Of a stretch of DNA of 64,000 bases, positions 1 to 8,255 are shown in pieces. The stretch spans positions 1-64,000 of the forward strand of contig CAKRJP010000003.1 in assembly GCA_934351835.1 (NCBI GenBank), given 5' to 3'. The stretch comes from an uncultured Lachnospiraceae bacterium (GTDB lineage Bacteria; Bacillota; Clostridia; Lachnospirales; Lachnospiraceae). A program made the position numbers and the translations under genes. The notes beneath the pieces are model-generated. The model had not been told where the DNA came from. It worked only from the letters and a program-made list of their open reading frames with translations, and made no database searches. The stretch's first letter is position 1, and each line of letters opens with the position of its first letter.

Positions 1-46
1 CCGGTGCTGATTGGTGCAGAAGATTTTTTGATAATGGGAGGAAACT

Positions 47-1249
47 ATGCAGATTCAATATATACAGGACATGGAATGGATTGACAGTGAACGACACGGT
101 GATTTGCTGAAATACCTGAAACATCAGAAATATAGTTCATTTGGTTTTGAACAAAGAAGATGGAGTGAAGAACCACTGGTTTTTAATGCAAAGGATGGGA
201 ATGGCTGTGAGAGGTATCAGTGCAATTTTGTTGGCATTATCTGGTATGAGAATACTCTGATTTTGTCCTTGCCAAAAGCTGTAGAGGCAGGTGCGGAAGG
301 ACAAAGGGTAGAAGATATACAAATGTCGTTGAAATATGCTGATTTGCTGGATCAGTATTTTAACGAGGTAAGGACAACGATTACTCGAACAAGAGATGAA
401 AATGAGCGAAAAGGGAAAATGGTCAGAAATTTTGAACCTGCTTATCCTTGGTGTATTGATAATCTTGCGAACTGGTGCAGAAAAATGGTGGATTCAGATG
501 CGGTGCTTCCGGTTCCGCAGGTTATTGTGGCCGTTAAATTTGAGAAAGTATTTGAATGGATGTTAGGAAAACTTTTTGATAATCAGATTTCACTGGAGGA
601 GGATCGGGTTATTTTAAAAAGCCAGATTCTTTCTGAAACGGGAGATAAGAAAAGAATCAATATTAATGATTCTATCTATAACCCTTACATCTGGGAGGCC
701 ATTGGCAAACGAAATAAAGCTGACCGCAAACTTGAGAGTAGAGAGGATGTTTTCGGCGATCAGCAGAAGAAGAACATCCCTGATATTGTGACAGAAATCG
801 TTCTGAATGAGGAGAAAACAAAAAAATGTTGCTGTGTCATGGATGCGAAATATTCCGGCTGGAACAGGGATAAAAACTGCTATAAACTTCCGGGGAATAT
901 GGACATCTATAAGCAGTTTTTTTATCAGGAGCAGTTACTGCGTATCTATGAAAATGCCGGACAAACGGACGTTGGTATCTACAATTTCATGATTTTGCCG
1001 GACCATATGAATGATACCGGAAATAAACTTTTAAGACAGTGTGCAGAGATTAAATTTCCCTATCATGAAGAACAGTCCATCGCAGTTCTGCAGATTGACA
1101 TGGATGCTCTGATAGATATCTGTGTGAATGATAATAAAGCATTGATCGGGGAAAAGAACCGAACCATAGCCTGCATGCTTAAAAAATACAAAAAAGTAGT
1201 ACCGATGAGAAGTCATGTGCAAGGAGGGAGCAACGATTCATATGAGTAA
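47..1249 (+). CDS. LlaJI/McrC-like restriction endonuclease subunit
   Basis: A 400-residue soluble protein. The C-terminal half carries a PD-(D/E)XK-like nuclease signature: IPDIVTEIVL at about residues 245-254, then a hydrophobic strand ending in VMDAKYSGW near residue 265 (D...D-x-K). This layout fits the LlaJI/McrC group of nuclease partners that work with an McrB-type GTPase to cut DNA. The family assignment is from recalled resemblance, not a search. The start has a good GGGAGG site 6 bases upstream. An McrB-like partner would be expected immediately upstream, outside the window. The gene overlaps the next one by 8 bases, so the two are translationally coupled. Confidence 0.55.
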   Translation: MQIQYIQDMEWIDSERHGDLLKYLKHQKYSSFGFEQRRWSEEPLVFNAKDGNGCERYQCNFVGIIWYENTLILSLPKAVEAGAEGQRVEDIQMSLKYADLLDQYFNEVRTTITRTRDENERKGKMVRNFEPAYPWCIDNLANWCRKMVDSDAVLPVPQVIVAVKFEKVFEWMLGKLFDNQISLEEDRVILKSQILSETGDKKRININDSIYNPYIWEAIGKRNKADRKLESREDVFGDQQKKNIPDIVTEIVLNEEKTKKCCCVMDAKYSGWNRDKNCYKLPGNMDIYKQFFYQEQLLRIYENAGQTDVGIYNFMILPDHMNDTGNKLLRQCAEIKFPYHEEQSIAVLQIDMDALIDICVNDNKALIGEKNRTIACMLKKYKKVVPMRSHVQGGSNDSYE

Positions 1250-1931
1250 TATTTCAGATATAAATATTGAAGGAATGGAAAAGTCAGAAGCTGCAGTGAC
1301 TTATATTTTAGAGTCTTTGTTTTCGCCGGTGTTTGAGTTTGACGGTACAACGGAAGTGATGATTTCTGAAAGTGTCAAGAAAGGCTGTCCCCATATTTGG
1401 ACGGATGCAAATTATCGAATGGTGACAAATCGTTTATTCAATTGGTGGATGCATAATATGCCGTATATTTACCTTGCAATGTTGGAAGATGAAACATTTA
1501 CCCCTCATTTATATGATGCTTTGGTGAATATTTCTAAATATGATGGTGCGAAGAGACTTAGTGAACTTGCTTATAATACAGATGGTAGCGTTCGTAAATC
1601 TCCGTTGGCGGAAGCTACACTGTTTCATGTTGATTTTACAAAATTCAGTAAGGTTTTGTATAAAAAACTGTTAACAGATCTTGAAAAATCAATGCATAGA
1701 TTAGATGTCATTTCTGATAGAGTAGATGAGTTTGTAAATGGTCTTACATCGGAGAAACGGTATCAGATTTCATATATTGTTTGCAATTTTATGTATTTGC
1801 TTTTTGAAGTAATGCATAATACAAATATGTATAATTGGCTGGAATCTACGAGCAGATATTATCAGGAAATGGTTAATTCACATGCAGCCGTTTATGATGA
1901 GGCATTAGATAATCCGGGAGATTTTGCGTAA
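1242..1931 (+). CDS. Unrecognised protein coupled to the restriction gene
   Basis: A 229-residue, probably soluble and mostly helical protein that I do not recognise. The ATG at 1242 is chosen over an earlier one at 1215 because AAGGAGGGAG lies just upstream at 1221-1230. No signal peptide or membrane segment is visible. Visible features are a tryptophan-rich patch (NWWMHN) near residue 66 and long amphipathic helices in the second half. The overlap with the upstream nuclease gene suggests a role in the same restriction or defence locus, but this rests only on position. A terminator-like hairpin and a new promoter lie downstream, so this gene probably ends the operon. Confidence 0.6.
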   Translation: MSNISDINIEGMEKSEAAVTYILESLFSPVFEFDGTTEVMISESVKKGCPHIWTDANYRMVTNRLFNWWMHNMPYIYLAMLEDETFTPHLYDALVNISKYDGAKRLSELAYNTDGSVRKSPLAEATLFHVDFTKFSKVLYKKLLTDLEKSMHRLDVISDRVDEFVNGLTSEKRYQISYIVCNFMYLLFEVMHNTNMYNWLESTSRYYQEMVNSHAAVYDEALDNPGDFA

Positions 1932-1976
1932 TGTCGAAAGCGTTGATGAATAATTGCTTGAATAAATACCGGGCAG

Positions 1977-2006
1977 TTGACATTTGAAAAATTTGAATGT
2001 TATAAT
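1977..2006 (+). promoter_or_regulatory. Sigma-A promoter ahead of the MATE leader
   Basis: TTGACA at 1977-1982 and TATAAT at 2001-2006 are both perfect hexamers, separated by 18 bases. Transcription should start near 2013, giving a leader of about 110 bases before the MATE gene. That leader contains an intrinsic terminator. Confidence 0.65.
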
Positions 2007-2052
2007 AAAATCCTAAAACAGATGTGGATTTTTCTAGAGAGATCTATTTTTC

Positions 2053-2088
2053 GCCACATGGTCAGAGGATGACCATGTGGCATTTTTT
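2053..2088 (+). terminator. Intrinsic terminator inside the MATE leader (possible attenuator)
   Basis: GCCACATGGTC (2053-2063) pairs perfectly with GACCATGTGGC (2071-2081), followed by seven T. It sits between a strong promoter (1977-2006) and the MATE start codon, so it would stop transcripts unless prevented. ATGTGG near 2020-2025 could pair with CCACAT in the 5' arm as an anti-terminator. Confidence 0.75.
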
Positions 2089-2121
2089 TGTTTAAATTTA
2101 AAGAAGTAAAGGGAGGATTTT

Positions 2122-3453
2122 ATGGATCAGACTTATATGAAAGAACAGCCGGTTTTGAAGTTGATCTTATCGATGGCATTACCCATGGTGATTTCGATGA
2201 TGGTAAACTCGCTGTACAATATTGTAGACAGTTTTTTTATTGCGAAGATCAGTGAGAAGGCAATGACGGCGCTGTCGCTGGTGTTCCCGGTACAGAATTT
2301 GATCAATGCAGTGATGATCGGATTTGGTATCGGTATCAATGCGGTAATTTCATTTTATATGGGTGCGCAGGACCAGAAAAGGGCAGACCAGGCGGCAACT
2401 CAGGGAATGTTACTTGGGACGATCCATGGTATTGCTTTTATGGTACTGGGAATTGGTGTGATGCGTCCGTTTTTAAATATGTTTACGGAAAACCAGGAGA
2501 TTGTAGATCTGGGGGTGCGCTATTCCAGAGTTGTATTTTTATTTGCGGTGGCGTTATCCTGGCAGTTAGTGTTCGAGAAAACATTTCAGGCTGTGGGACG
2601 CATGGTGTCGTCTATGGTCTGCATGATGAGTGGAGCAATCATCAATATTGTTCTGGACCCGGTCCTGATTTTCGGGCTCGGACCATTTCCAAAGATGGGA
2701 ATTGAAGGTGCGGCACTGGCAACGGGTATCGGTCAGACGATGGCAACTGTATTTTACCTGATTCTTTATATCGTGAAGCCGATCAATGTAAAATACCGTG
2801 GAAAATATCTGAAAGCAGACCTGGGACTGTGCAAAAAATTATATTCTATCGGGATTCCGGCAAGTCTTAACCTGGCGTTACCGTCCTTACTCATTTCGGC
2901 ATTGAATGTTATTCTGGCAGGATATGCGGAAGTCTATGTATTTGTATTGGGTGTTTATTACAAATTACAGACATTTTTATACCTTCCTGCAAATGGAATC
3001 ATTCAGGGCATGCGTCCTCTCCTGGGATACAATTATGGAGCGGGGGAGCATAAGAGAGTCCATAAGATCTATCAGACCGGACTTTTTCTGGTACTTGCCA
3101 TCATGGCTGTGGGAACCGTGTTGTGTTTTGCAATTCCGGGACAGTTGATTGGTATGTTTACGGAAAATGCAATGACAATCCAGGCTGGAACAGTGGCACT
3201 TCGGGTGATCAGTATCGGGTTTGTGGCATCATCAGTATCTGTCACCTGCTGTGGTGCACTGGAAGGGTTGGGAAAAGGAATGCACTCTCTGATCATTTCC
3301 CTTTGTCGTTATGTTGTGGTGATCATTCCGGTAGCAGTTGTGGTCAGTCGCTTCATGGGAGCGACCGGAGTTTGGCATGCATTCTGGCTTACGGAAGTGG
3401 TTACAGCAGTAATTTCCTACTTTGTATATAAAAAAGGTGTCAGCCGAGGGTAG
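2122..3453 (+). CDS. MATE-family efflux transporter
   Basis: A 443-residue integral membrane protein with about 12 hydrophobic segments in two homologous halves, the usual MATE size and layout. MATE proteins export drugs or metabolites using a Na+ or H+ gradient. The N-terminus (PVLKLILSMALPMVISMMVNSLYNIVDSFF) is typical, with the family hallmark ALPM...YNIVD; the second half has GIPASLNLALPS near residue 245. The start follows GGGAGG with proper spacing. The gene is transcribed alone from its own promoter through a leader containing a terminator. Substrate is unknown. Confidence 0.9.
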   Translation: MDQTYMKEQPVLKLILSMALPMVISMMVNSLYNIVDSFFIAKISEKAMTALSLVFPVQNLINAVMIGFGIGINAVISFYMGAQDQKRADQAATQGMLLGTIHGIAFMVLGIGVMRPFLNMFTENQEIVDLGVRYSRVVFLFAVALSWQLVFEKTFQAVGRMVSSMVCMMSGAIINIVLDPVLIFGLGPFPKMGIEGAALATGIGQTMATVFYLILYIVKPINVKYRGKYLKADLGLCKKLYSIGIPASLNLALPSLLISALNVILAGYAEVYVFVLGVYYKLQTFLYLPANGIIQGMRPLLGYNYGAGEHKRVHKIYQTGLFLVLAIMAVGTVLCFAIPGQLIGMFTENAMTIQAGTVALRVISIGFVASSVSVTCCGALEGLGKGMHSLIISLCRYVVVIIPVAVVVSRFMGATGVWHAFWLTEVVTAVISYFVYKKGVSRG

Positions 3454-3509
3454 CGTTTTTTGAATATAGACAATGCCTATAAATCGAATGATATATAAAA
3501 AAACTCAAT

Positions 3510-3538
3510 TTGTCCTTTGGGATAGAAAAGGTTAAAAT
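3510..3538 (+). promoter_or_regulatory. Promoter of the ABC uptake operon
   Basis: TTGTCC (3510-3515), a 17-base spacer and TAAAAT (3533-3538) lie 50 bases upstream of the binding-protein gene. The -35 is weak (4 of 6), so the element is plausible rather than certain. Confidence 0.4.
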
Positions 3539-3587
3539 TATGTCGAATGACTATTTTTAAACAAGGCAGAAAACAAAGGAGAAATGT

Positions 3588-4439
3588 ATGAAAAAGAAAG
3601 TATTAAGCGTATTACTGTGTGCAACAATGGTAGCGGGTATGGCTGTCGGATGTGGATCTAAGTCTTCTTCCGGTGATTCCTCTACAGCGGATAGTTCTAC
3701 AGTAGCAAAAGATGTTGATGACAAAGTGATCACTGTAGGATGTGAGGCCACAACACCAGGTTGGATACAGACAGATGAAGATGGTAATATTTCCGGCTAT
3801 GATTATGATGTGTGGCAGGAGATCGGAAAGAGAATTGGCTATGAGATTGATTACAAAGTTATGGAGTGGGACAGCCTCTGGGTAATGTTAGGGGATGACC
3901 GTATTGACAGTGTTGGAGAGCAGATTTCTTACAATGAAGAACGTGATGAGAAATATAACCTGTCTGAGCCATATGCATATAACCTTTACTCATTACTCTG
4001 TGCAAAGGATAATGAAGAGTTGCAGTCTATGGATGACCTGAAATCAGGCATGACAATCTCTTGTGAGACAAATACAAGTGATGAGTTGATTGTAGATGCA
4101 ATCGACAAACAGTATGGCATTGAGTTAGAGCCTACATATTATGATGGAATGTCTGTACAGGACGTAGCCCTTGGAAGATGCGATTTGTGGCCGAGAGCTT
4201 ATACATCATGCGTAACTACAGTAAAAGAAGTGGACAACTTAAAAATCCTTGGAAATACAAATGTAGTAGAATCTAACGTTTATCCATTTGCTAAGACAGA
4301 AAGAGGAGAAAAACTCTGCAAACTGGCTTCTGATGCGATCAAGGAGATGAAAGAGGACGGAACTCTGAAGAAATTATCAGAGAAATGGTTCGACACAGAT
4401 GTAACTGTAAAACCTGAAGGTGCAGAAGACCTGAAATAA
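3588..4439 (+). CDS. Amino-acid ABC transporter substrate-binding lipoprotein
   Basis: A 283-residue extracytoplasmic solute receptor of family 3 (PBPb fold). The N-terminus is a lipoprotein signal with lipobox AVGC, the lipidated cysteine being residue 22, followed by a Ser/Asp-rich linker. The mature part has the family start (VITVGCEATTPGW, then YDYDVWQEIGKRIGYE). It should capture a polar amino acid or sulfur-containing derivative and deliver it to the permease encoded 14 bases downstream. The neighbours (ATPase-GNAT fusion and C-S lyase) favour cystine or a cysteine conjugate as ligand; this is inference. Confidence 0.88.
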   Translation: MKKKVLSVLLCATMVAGMAVGCGSKSSSGDSSTADSSTVAKDVDDKVITVGCEATTPGWIQTDEDGNISGYDYDVWQEIGKRIGYEIDYKVMEWDSLWVMLGDDRIDSVGEQISYNEERDEKYNLSEPYAYNLYSLLCAKDNEELQSMDDLKSGMTISCETNTSDELIVDAIDKQYGIELEPTYYDGMSVQDVALGRCDLWPRAYTSCVTTVKEVDNLKILGNTNVVESNVYPFAKTERGEKLCKLASDAIKEMKEDGTLKKLSEKWFDTDVTVKPEGAEDLK

Positions 4440-4453
4440 TACGGAGATAAATT

Positions 4454-5119
4454 ATGGATTGGATATTTGTGGAGAGTTGTACAAAGACAGTATTAAGAGC
4501 TTTACCGGTCACTTTGGAATTGACAGCAGTTTCATTTGTACTGTCGCTGTTACTGGCAGTGATCATTGCAGTGGTTGACTATTTCCGAGTACCGGTGCTC
4601 AGACAGATTTTTGCTGTTTACGTATCCTTTTTCAGGGGAACACCGCTGATCCCGCAATTATTCCTTTTATATTTTGGTATCCCTACGTTTATTAAACCAA
4701 TGCGGAACATACCGGCAATAACAATCTGTGTAGTTGGATTGACTTTAAATTCAGCTGCATACATGAAAGAAGTGGTTCGAGGATCACTTCTTTCTGTGCC
4801 TGAGGGACAAAAAGAAGCGGCACTGGCACATGGAATGACTTCCATGCAGACCATGACCCGTATTGTCCTTCCGCAGGCTGCCAGAGTAGCGATCCCCTCG
4901 CTGTTTAATAACCTTGTAGATATCGTAAAAGGAACTTCTATGGCATTTACCATTGGCGTTGTGGAAATTACTGCGGCAGCGAACTTGCGTGCATCTGTGA
5001 CATTCAATTACTTTGAAGCGTATATGATCCTGATGATGGTATACTGGGTGATCATTCTGGTGCTGGAGCGTATCGAGGCCGTGATCGAGAAACGTTTTGA
5101 TGTGATTTACAAGAAATAA
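4454..5119 (+). CDS. Amino-acid ABC transporter permease (HisM/GlnP type)
   Basis: A 221-residue inner membrane permease with about five membrane segments. The EAA loop that contacts the ATPase is visible as EAALAHGMTSMQTMTRIVLPQA near residues 117-138. The N-terminal segment (TLELTAVSFVLSLLLAVIIA) is typical of polar-amino-acid permeases. It lies between the binding protein and the ATPase with short gaps, so it is a standard three-part importer. A single permease gene implies a homodimer. Confidence 0.9.
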   Translation: MDWIFVESCTKTVLRALPVTLELTAVSFVLSLLLAVIIAVVDYFRVPVLRQIFAVYVSFFRGTPLIPQLFLLYFGIPTFIKPMRNIPAITICVVGLTLNSAAYMKEVVRGSLLSVPEGQKEAALAHGMTSMQTMTRIVLPQAARVAIPSLFNNLVDIVKGTSMAFTIGVVEITAAANLRASVTFNYFEAYMILMMVYWVIILVLERIEAVIEKRFDVIYKK

Positions 5120-5133
5120 AGGCGGTGTCGATA

Positions 5134-6309
5134 ATGGTAAAAATAGAGAATTTATATAAAAGTTTTGGAGATCTGGAAGTTTTAAAAGGAATTAATCTGG
5201 AAATTAAAAAAGGTGAAGTTGTGGCAATCATCGGTTCATCAGGAACCGGGAAATCGACGCTTCTTCGGTGCTTAAATTATCTGGAGAAACCAGATGAGGG
5301 AAAAGTGGGCATCGGTGATATCATGGTAGATGCAAAAACTTGCGATAAGAAACAAATTAATGAACTTAGAAAGCATTCTGCTATGATTTTCCAGAATTAT
5401 AACTTATTTCTGAATAAAAATGTATTACAGAATGTAATGGAACCTCTGGTTACGGCGAAGAAGATGAATAAGGATGAAGCAAAGAAGGTTGCCAAGCATT
5501 ATCTGGAACAGGTTGGAATGATCGATAAATTAACGCAGTATCCGGCGACATTATCCGGTGGTCAGCAGCAACGTGTGGCGATCGCGAGATCACTTGCGGT
5601 GCAGCCGAATGTCCTGTTGTTTGATGAGCCGACTTCTGCTCTTGACCCGGAGTGGGTACAGGAGGTCCTGGAGGTGATCAGAAATCTGGCGAGACAGCAT
5701 TTTACGATGATCATTGTCACCCATGAGATGCAGTTTGCCAAAGAGGTAGCCAGCAGAGTCATTTTCATGGAAAAAGGTGTAGTCGTAGAAGAAGGAACAC
5801 CGGAGGAAGTGCTGGAGAATCCAAAGAATCCACGTACAAGAGCATTCTTGAAACTGGAGAAACGGAAAGAAGATTTTAAAATCATTCATTCGATGAATTA
5901 TGAGGAAATGATTCCGATGTTTATCGAGGCAGGACTTGAGATGGAGCCGGATGAGAAGCGACCGGCAGGGCTTTTAGAATGTTATGAATTGATCGATAAT
6001 AATACTGGAAGAAGGATCGGTGGCGGTTCACTGGTGTACATGTGCGATGAGTACGTGATTAAGACAGTGGCAATCGAGAAAGCATATCAGGGAAAAGGTC
6101 TGGGAACAGATCTGGTGAAGACAATTATGCAGGATGCGAAAGAGCGTGGTGCAAAGAGGATTTATCTGAATGCAAAAGTTCCGGCTTTTTATGAGACACT
6201 TGGATATACAGTTGTTTCACATGAGGAAGCACCGGATATTTCCACCTGTCATTTGTGCCACCGTTATCATAACGGATGTGATTCCGAAATCATGATGAAG
6301 GATTTATAA
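5134..6309 (+). CDS. ABC ATPase fused to a GNAT acetyltransferase
   Basis: A 391-residue two-domain protein. Residues 1 to about 245 form a GlnQ/TcyN-type ABC ATPase with Walker A GSSGTGKST (about 33-41), signature LSGGQQQRV (about 139-147) and Walker B LLFDEPTSALDPEW. Residues from about 255 to the end are a GNAT N-acetyltransferase, with acetyl-CoA loop KAYQGKGLGTDLV and a C-terminal strand (FYETLGY). The usual GlnQ length is about 245, so this is a true fusion. ATG 5134 is preferred over GTG 5125 because AAAGG at 5117-5121 is better placed. Coupling uptake to N-acetylation resembles the separate ytmI/tcy genes of Bacillus sulfur metabolism (inference). Confidence 0.88.
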   Translation: MVKIENLYKSFGDLEVLKGINLEIKKGEVVAIIGSSGTGKSTLLRCLNYLEKPDEGKVGIGDIMVDAKTCDKKQINELRKHSAMIFQNYNLFLNKNVLQNVMEPLVTAKKMNKDEAKKVAKHYLEQVGMIDKLTQYPATLSGGQQQRVAIARSLAVQPNVLLFDEPTSALDPEWVQEVLEVIRNLARQHFTMIIVTHEMQFAKEVASRVIFMEKGVVVEEGTPEEVLENPKNPRTRAFLKLEKRKEDFKIIHSMNYEEMIPMFIEAGLEMEPDEKRPAGLLECYELIDNNTGRRIGGGSLVYMCDEYVIKTVAIEKAYQGKGLGTDLVKTIMQDAKERGAKRIYLNAKVPAFYETLGYTVVSHEEAPDISTCHLCHRYHNGCDSEIMMKDL

Positions 6310-6310
6310 A

Positions 6311-7474
6311 ATGAAAGAGACAGTAATATATAAAGACCGAAAAAACACAAATTGCGAAAAATGGGATGGACTTTTAGAGGAATACGGAAGGGATGATCTG
6401 CTCCCGGTCTGGGTGGCCGACATGGATTTTGAGGCCCCTGCCTGTGTGAAGGAGGCACTGCAGGAATACATAGATTTTAATGTATACGGTTATTACTATG
6501 TGCCGGATTCATTTTACGATGCAATCATTTCCTGGGAAGAAAAATATCAGGGATATCAGATAAAAAAAGAGTGGATTCGTTTCATACCGGGAGTAGTTCC
6601 GGCAATCTACTGGTTAGTACAGATGTGGACGAAAAAAGGTGAGTCTGTGCTGGTAATGCCACCGGTCTATTATCCGTTTTTAAATTCTGTGAAAGAGACC
6701 GGAAGAAACCTGGTGGAATGTCCGTTGGTGAAAGAGGGCGAACGTTATACGATGGATCTGGAACTGTTTGAGAAACAGATCCAGATGGAGAATGTCAAGG
6801 TATTTATCCTGTGTTCCCCACATAATCCGGTGGGACGTGTCTGGACGAAAGAAGAATTACAGGCGGTTCTGGATATCTGTGAAAGATATGGCGTGTATGT
6901 AATTGCGGATGAGATTCATCAAGATATCATTATGAGTGGTTATGAGAAAGTAACTGCAGCTGCGTGTGGTGATTATGATGAGTATCTGATCACACTGGCA
7001 TCTGCATCCAAGAGTTTTAATCTGGCAGGATTCCAGTGTGCCTATGCAATCATTCCGAATGATGAACTCCGGGCAGATTACGACTATCTTGCGAAAGAAT
7101 TACATTTTACTGAAGGAACCAATTTTGCATATATTGCAACACAGGCGGCATATAATTATGGTCGTCCGTGGTTGAAATCGGTCTGTGAACTTATTGAAGG
7201 AAACTACCGTTATTTGAAAGATGCCCTGGCAAAGGAACTGCCGGAAGTGAAGATTGCACCGTTGGAGGGAACCTATCTTGCATGGCTTGATATGTCAGCA
7301 TACGAGAAACCTGAGCGGATGAAAGAAACGATTCTTAATACCTGCCATCTGGCAGTGGATTTTGGAGAATGGTTTGGCGGGGAGGACTACAAGTCGCATA
7401 TTCGCCTGAACCTGGCGACATCCAGAGAAAATATCGAAGAAGTGGTCAGAAGATTGCAATTGATAAAGAAATAA
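6311..7474 (+). CDS. MalY/PatB-type PLP-dependent C-S lyase/aminotransferase
   Basis: A 387-residue fold-type I PLP enzyme. Visible are the family N-terminus (LLPVWVADMDFEAP), the PLP-contacting HNPVGRVW, ADEIHQDI near 200 and the Schiff-base lysine in SASKSFNLAGFQ at about residue 234. MalY/PatB members cleave cystathionine, cystine or cysteine S-conjugates to pyruvate, ammonia and a thiol. The gene begins one base after the ATPase-GNAT stop, with AAGGA inside the upstream coding end. As last gene of the importer operon it probably processes the imported sulfur compound. A strong hairpin terminator follows. Confidence 0.87.
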   Translation: MKETVIYKDRKNTNCEKWDGLLEEYGRDDLLPVWVADMDFEAPACVKEALQEYIDFNVYGYYYVPDSFYDAIISWEEKYQGYQIKKEWIRFIPGVVPAIYWLVQMWTKKGESVLVMPPVYYPFLNSVKETGRNLVECPLVKEGERYTMDLELFEKQIQMENVKVFILCSPHNPVGRVWTKEELQAVLDICERYGVYVIADEIHQDIIMSGYEKVTAAACGDYDEYLITLASASKSFNLAGFQCAYAIIPNDELRADYDYLAKELHFTEGTNFAYIATQAAYNYGRPWLKSVCELIEGNYRYLKDALAKELPEVKIAPLEGTYLAWLDMSAYEKPERMKETILNTCHLAVDFGEWFGGEDYKSHIRLNLATSRENIEEVVRRLQLIKK

Positions 7475-7485
7475 AAATCAGAATC

Positions 7486-7533
7486 CTTAAGAAAAAGTCC
7501 TGTTTTTTAAGAAATGGGACTTTTTTTCTTAAG
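7486..7533. terminator. Bidirectional-looking intrinsic terminator
   Basis: CTTAAGAAAAAGTCC pairs with GGACTTTTTTTCTTAAG around a short loop. The T-run within the 3' arm ends the sulfur-uptake operon. Confidence 0.75.
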
Positions 7534-7548
7534 ATACGTTAAATTAGG

Positions 7549-7576
7549 TTGTTATTTGAGAAATATCGTCTAATAT
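7549..7576 (+). promoter_or_regulatory. Promoter of the lipid operon, very close to the start codon
   Basis: TTGTTA (7549-7554), a 16-base spacer and TAATAT (7571-7576) predict a start near 7583, only a base or so before the ATG at 7584. No Shine-Dalgarno sequence is present there, suggesting a leaderless message. Confidence 0.45.
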
Positions 7577-7583
7577 AAGAACT

Positions 7584-8255
7584 ATGAAAAAAATAAAAAT
7601 CATAATTCCTTTAATATTTACATTTTGTTTGAATTCTGTGGTATATTGGGGCTCACCGCTTCTTGCATCGGGAATGAAAGCACATAATCTTTCAGGGAAA
7701 ATAGATGCAGTCGTGCCTTTTATTCCGCAGTTTATTATTGTCTATTTTGGATGTTACATTTTCTGGGTGGTCAATTATGTAATTATTGCAAATCAGGGAG
7801 AGGAGCACAGGTATCGTTTCTTTACCGCGGATTTTTATGCAAGAATAATTTGTCTTCTTTGCTTTGTGTTTTATCCGACAACGAACACGAGACCGGAACT
7901 TATAGGACATGATTTCTGGACAGAGGCAGTGCGTTTTTTATATACGGTGGATGCCCCGGTTAATTTATTCCCGTCAATCCATTGTATGGCCAGTTCATTT
8001 TGCTGTATTGGTCTGCGGGGAAGAAAAGAAATCCCCAGATGGTATCAGTGTTTTTCGGTGATCCTTACGGGACTGGTATTTGTATCGACGCTGGCACTCA
8101 GACAGCATGTGCTGATTGATGTGATCAGTGGCGTCCTTCTGGCAGAAGGAACCTGGTATGTCAGTTGCCACACCGATGGATGGAAAGAATATCGGAGACT
8201 GACAGGCAAACTGGCAGGATGGATAGGAAAAGAATGGAGTAAATATGGAAAGTAA
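7584..8255 (+). CDS. PAP2-family membrane phosphatase
   Basis: A 223-residue membrane protein with five to six hydrophobic segments. PAP2 motifs are degenerate but recognisable: NTRPEL near residue 97, FPSIHCMAS near 131 (SIH instead of SGH) and LRQHVLIDVISG near 173, where the histidine-aspartate pair is catalytic. This SIH variant resembles inositol-phosphorylceramide-synthase-like PAP2 proteins. It should remove phosphate from a lipid phosphate such as phosphatidate or undecaprenyl pyrophosphate; substrate is unknown. The gene overlaps the flippase gene by 11 bases, so it belongs to the phospholipid operon. The start lacks a ribosome binding site. Confidence 0.75.
   Translation: MKKIKIIIPLIFTFCLNSVVYWGSPLLASGMKAHNLSGKIDAVVPFIPQFIIVYFGCYIFWVVNYVIIANQGEEHRYRFFTADFYARIICLLCFVFYPTTNTRPELIGHDFWTEAVRFLYTVDAPVNLFPSIHCMASSFCCIGLRGRKEIPRWYQCFSVILTGLVFVSTLALRQHVLIDVISGVLLAEGTWYVSCHTDGWKEYRRLTGKLAGWIGKEWSKYGK

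Noticed and set aside
1..110. C-terminal end of an upstream gene overlapping the first CDS
   Set aside because: Two frames are open at the left edge for a short distance, but neither shows a recognisable McrB-like end, so no partial gene is called.
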